A DNA stretch of 6,098 nt from NCBI GenBank assembly GCA_030591195.1, contig JAUVBO010000207.1, positions 1 through 6,098 of the forward strand, given 5' to 3'. Source of the stretch: Pseudomonadota bacterium. Its GTDB lineage: Bacteria > Myxococcota > Polyangia > GCA-2747355 > JACKDQ01. Within the stretch, counting starts at the first letter, position 1, and the number at the start of each line of letters is the position of its first letter. Below the pieces are notes generated by a model, which worked only from the letters and a program-made list of their open reading frames with translations, made no database searches and was not told the origin of the DNA. The position numbers were made by a program, and so were the translations under genes. Below, in pieces: positions 5,980 to 6,098 of this stretch.

Positions 5980-6098
5980 CTAGGGCACCCCCGGGAAGCT
6001 GCTGACGTACTTGATCTTGATGTCGGGAAAGCTCTTGACGAACTTGATCTTGATGTCGGGGAAGCTCTTGACGAACTTCCACTTGCCGCACTTGTCGG
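5980..6098 (-). CDS. Partial short beta-repeat protein, 7(1) septoil knot-like (5' end outside window)
   Basis: Only the last 38 codons are present; the gene continues past the right edge. The stop is a TAG at 5982-5980. The product reads DKCGKW, then two identical copies of KFVKSFPDIKI, then KYVSSFPGVP. This alternating hydrophobic/Lys pattern, with turns at SFPD every 11 residues, suggests short beta strands stacked in a repeat fold. The KCGKW step followed by FPD repeats and a terminal FPG resembles proteins annotated as 7(1) septoil knot domain, predicted to form an unusually complex trefoil-like torus knot. That match is from memory of the motif and is not a search result. The competing antisense-type frame (HQDQVRQEL repeats, 5108-6091) is a shadow running through the TPR gene. 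The true frame has uniformly G/C third positions and reads sensibly. Function of the family is unknown to me. Confidence 0.65.
   Translation of the reverse strand, partial: DKCGKWKFVKSFPDIKIKFVKSFPDIKIKYVSSFPGVP
6013..6078 (-). repeat. Two near-identical tandem 33-bp coding repeats
   Basis: Units 6013-6045 and 6046-6078 differ at one base only (A at 6028, G at 6061, a synonymous Phe codon change). A diverged third unit occupies 5986-6012. Each full unit codes KFVKSFPDIKI. The near-identity at DNA level implies recent duplication or gene conversion among repeats. Confidence 0.92.

Noticed and set aside
5108..6091. Minus-strand open frame of 327 codons with HQDQVRQEL repeats at its start
   Set aside because: It runs antisense through the whole TPR gene. 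Its repeats are the out-of-frame reading of the SFPD repeats, and the alternative frame stops cleanly at 5980 and gives a sensible protein.

Overview
The window is GC-rich (roughly two thirds G+C by eye). It combines GTG starts, a eukaryote-type Ser/Thr kinase, several lipoprotein signal peptides, Pro/Asp/Thr-rich linkers and an extremely Cys-rich exported protein. That mix suggests a Myxococcota (myxobacterial, Polyangia-like) chromosome. This is inferred from style, not from a marker gene.

Layout: positions 1-352 hold no convincing gene, only a possible tail of an upstream frame and a 14-bp perfect palindrome. A large plus-strand gene (353-2542) encodes a probable receptor kinase: lipoprotein-type signal peptide, about 150 residues of exported domain, seven predicted membrane segments in a 7TMR-DISM-like layout, a coiled-coil helix, then a complete Ser/Thr kinase domain. 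Converging on it across 84 bp is a minus-strand lipoprotein gene (2627-3781) whose C-terminal domain resembles the heparin lyase I/alginate lyase-type polysaccharide lyases. It has an excellent ribosome binding site at a GTG start. Divergent from that gene, across a 311-bp gap, a plus-strand gene (4093-5067) encodes a small exported protein with 51 cysteines in 324 residues, built of tandem Cys modules. Next, 94 bp downstream on the same strand, is a membrane-anchored TPR protein (5162-5911). At the right edge, on the minus strand, lies the 3' end of a short gene made of near-identical 33-bp repeats (11-residue units ending in SFPD). It resembles the repeat proteins annotated as 7(1) septoil knot.

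Functionally the window is dominated by the cell envelope: one signal receptor, two surface or periplasmic lipoproteins and one membrane-tethered TPR scaffold. No metabolic operon, RNA gene, mobile element or CRISPR array was seen. The genes are mostly single transcription units. Only the Cys-rich gene and the TPR gene share a direction, and the TPR gene has its own -10-like element. A joint function is not demonstrated.
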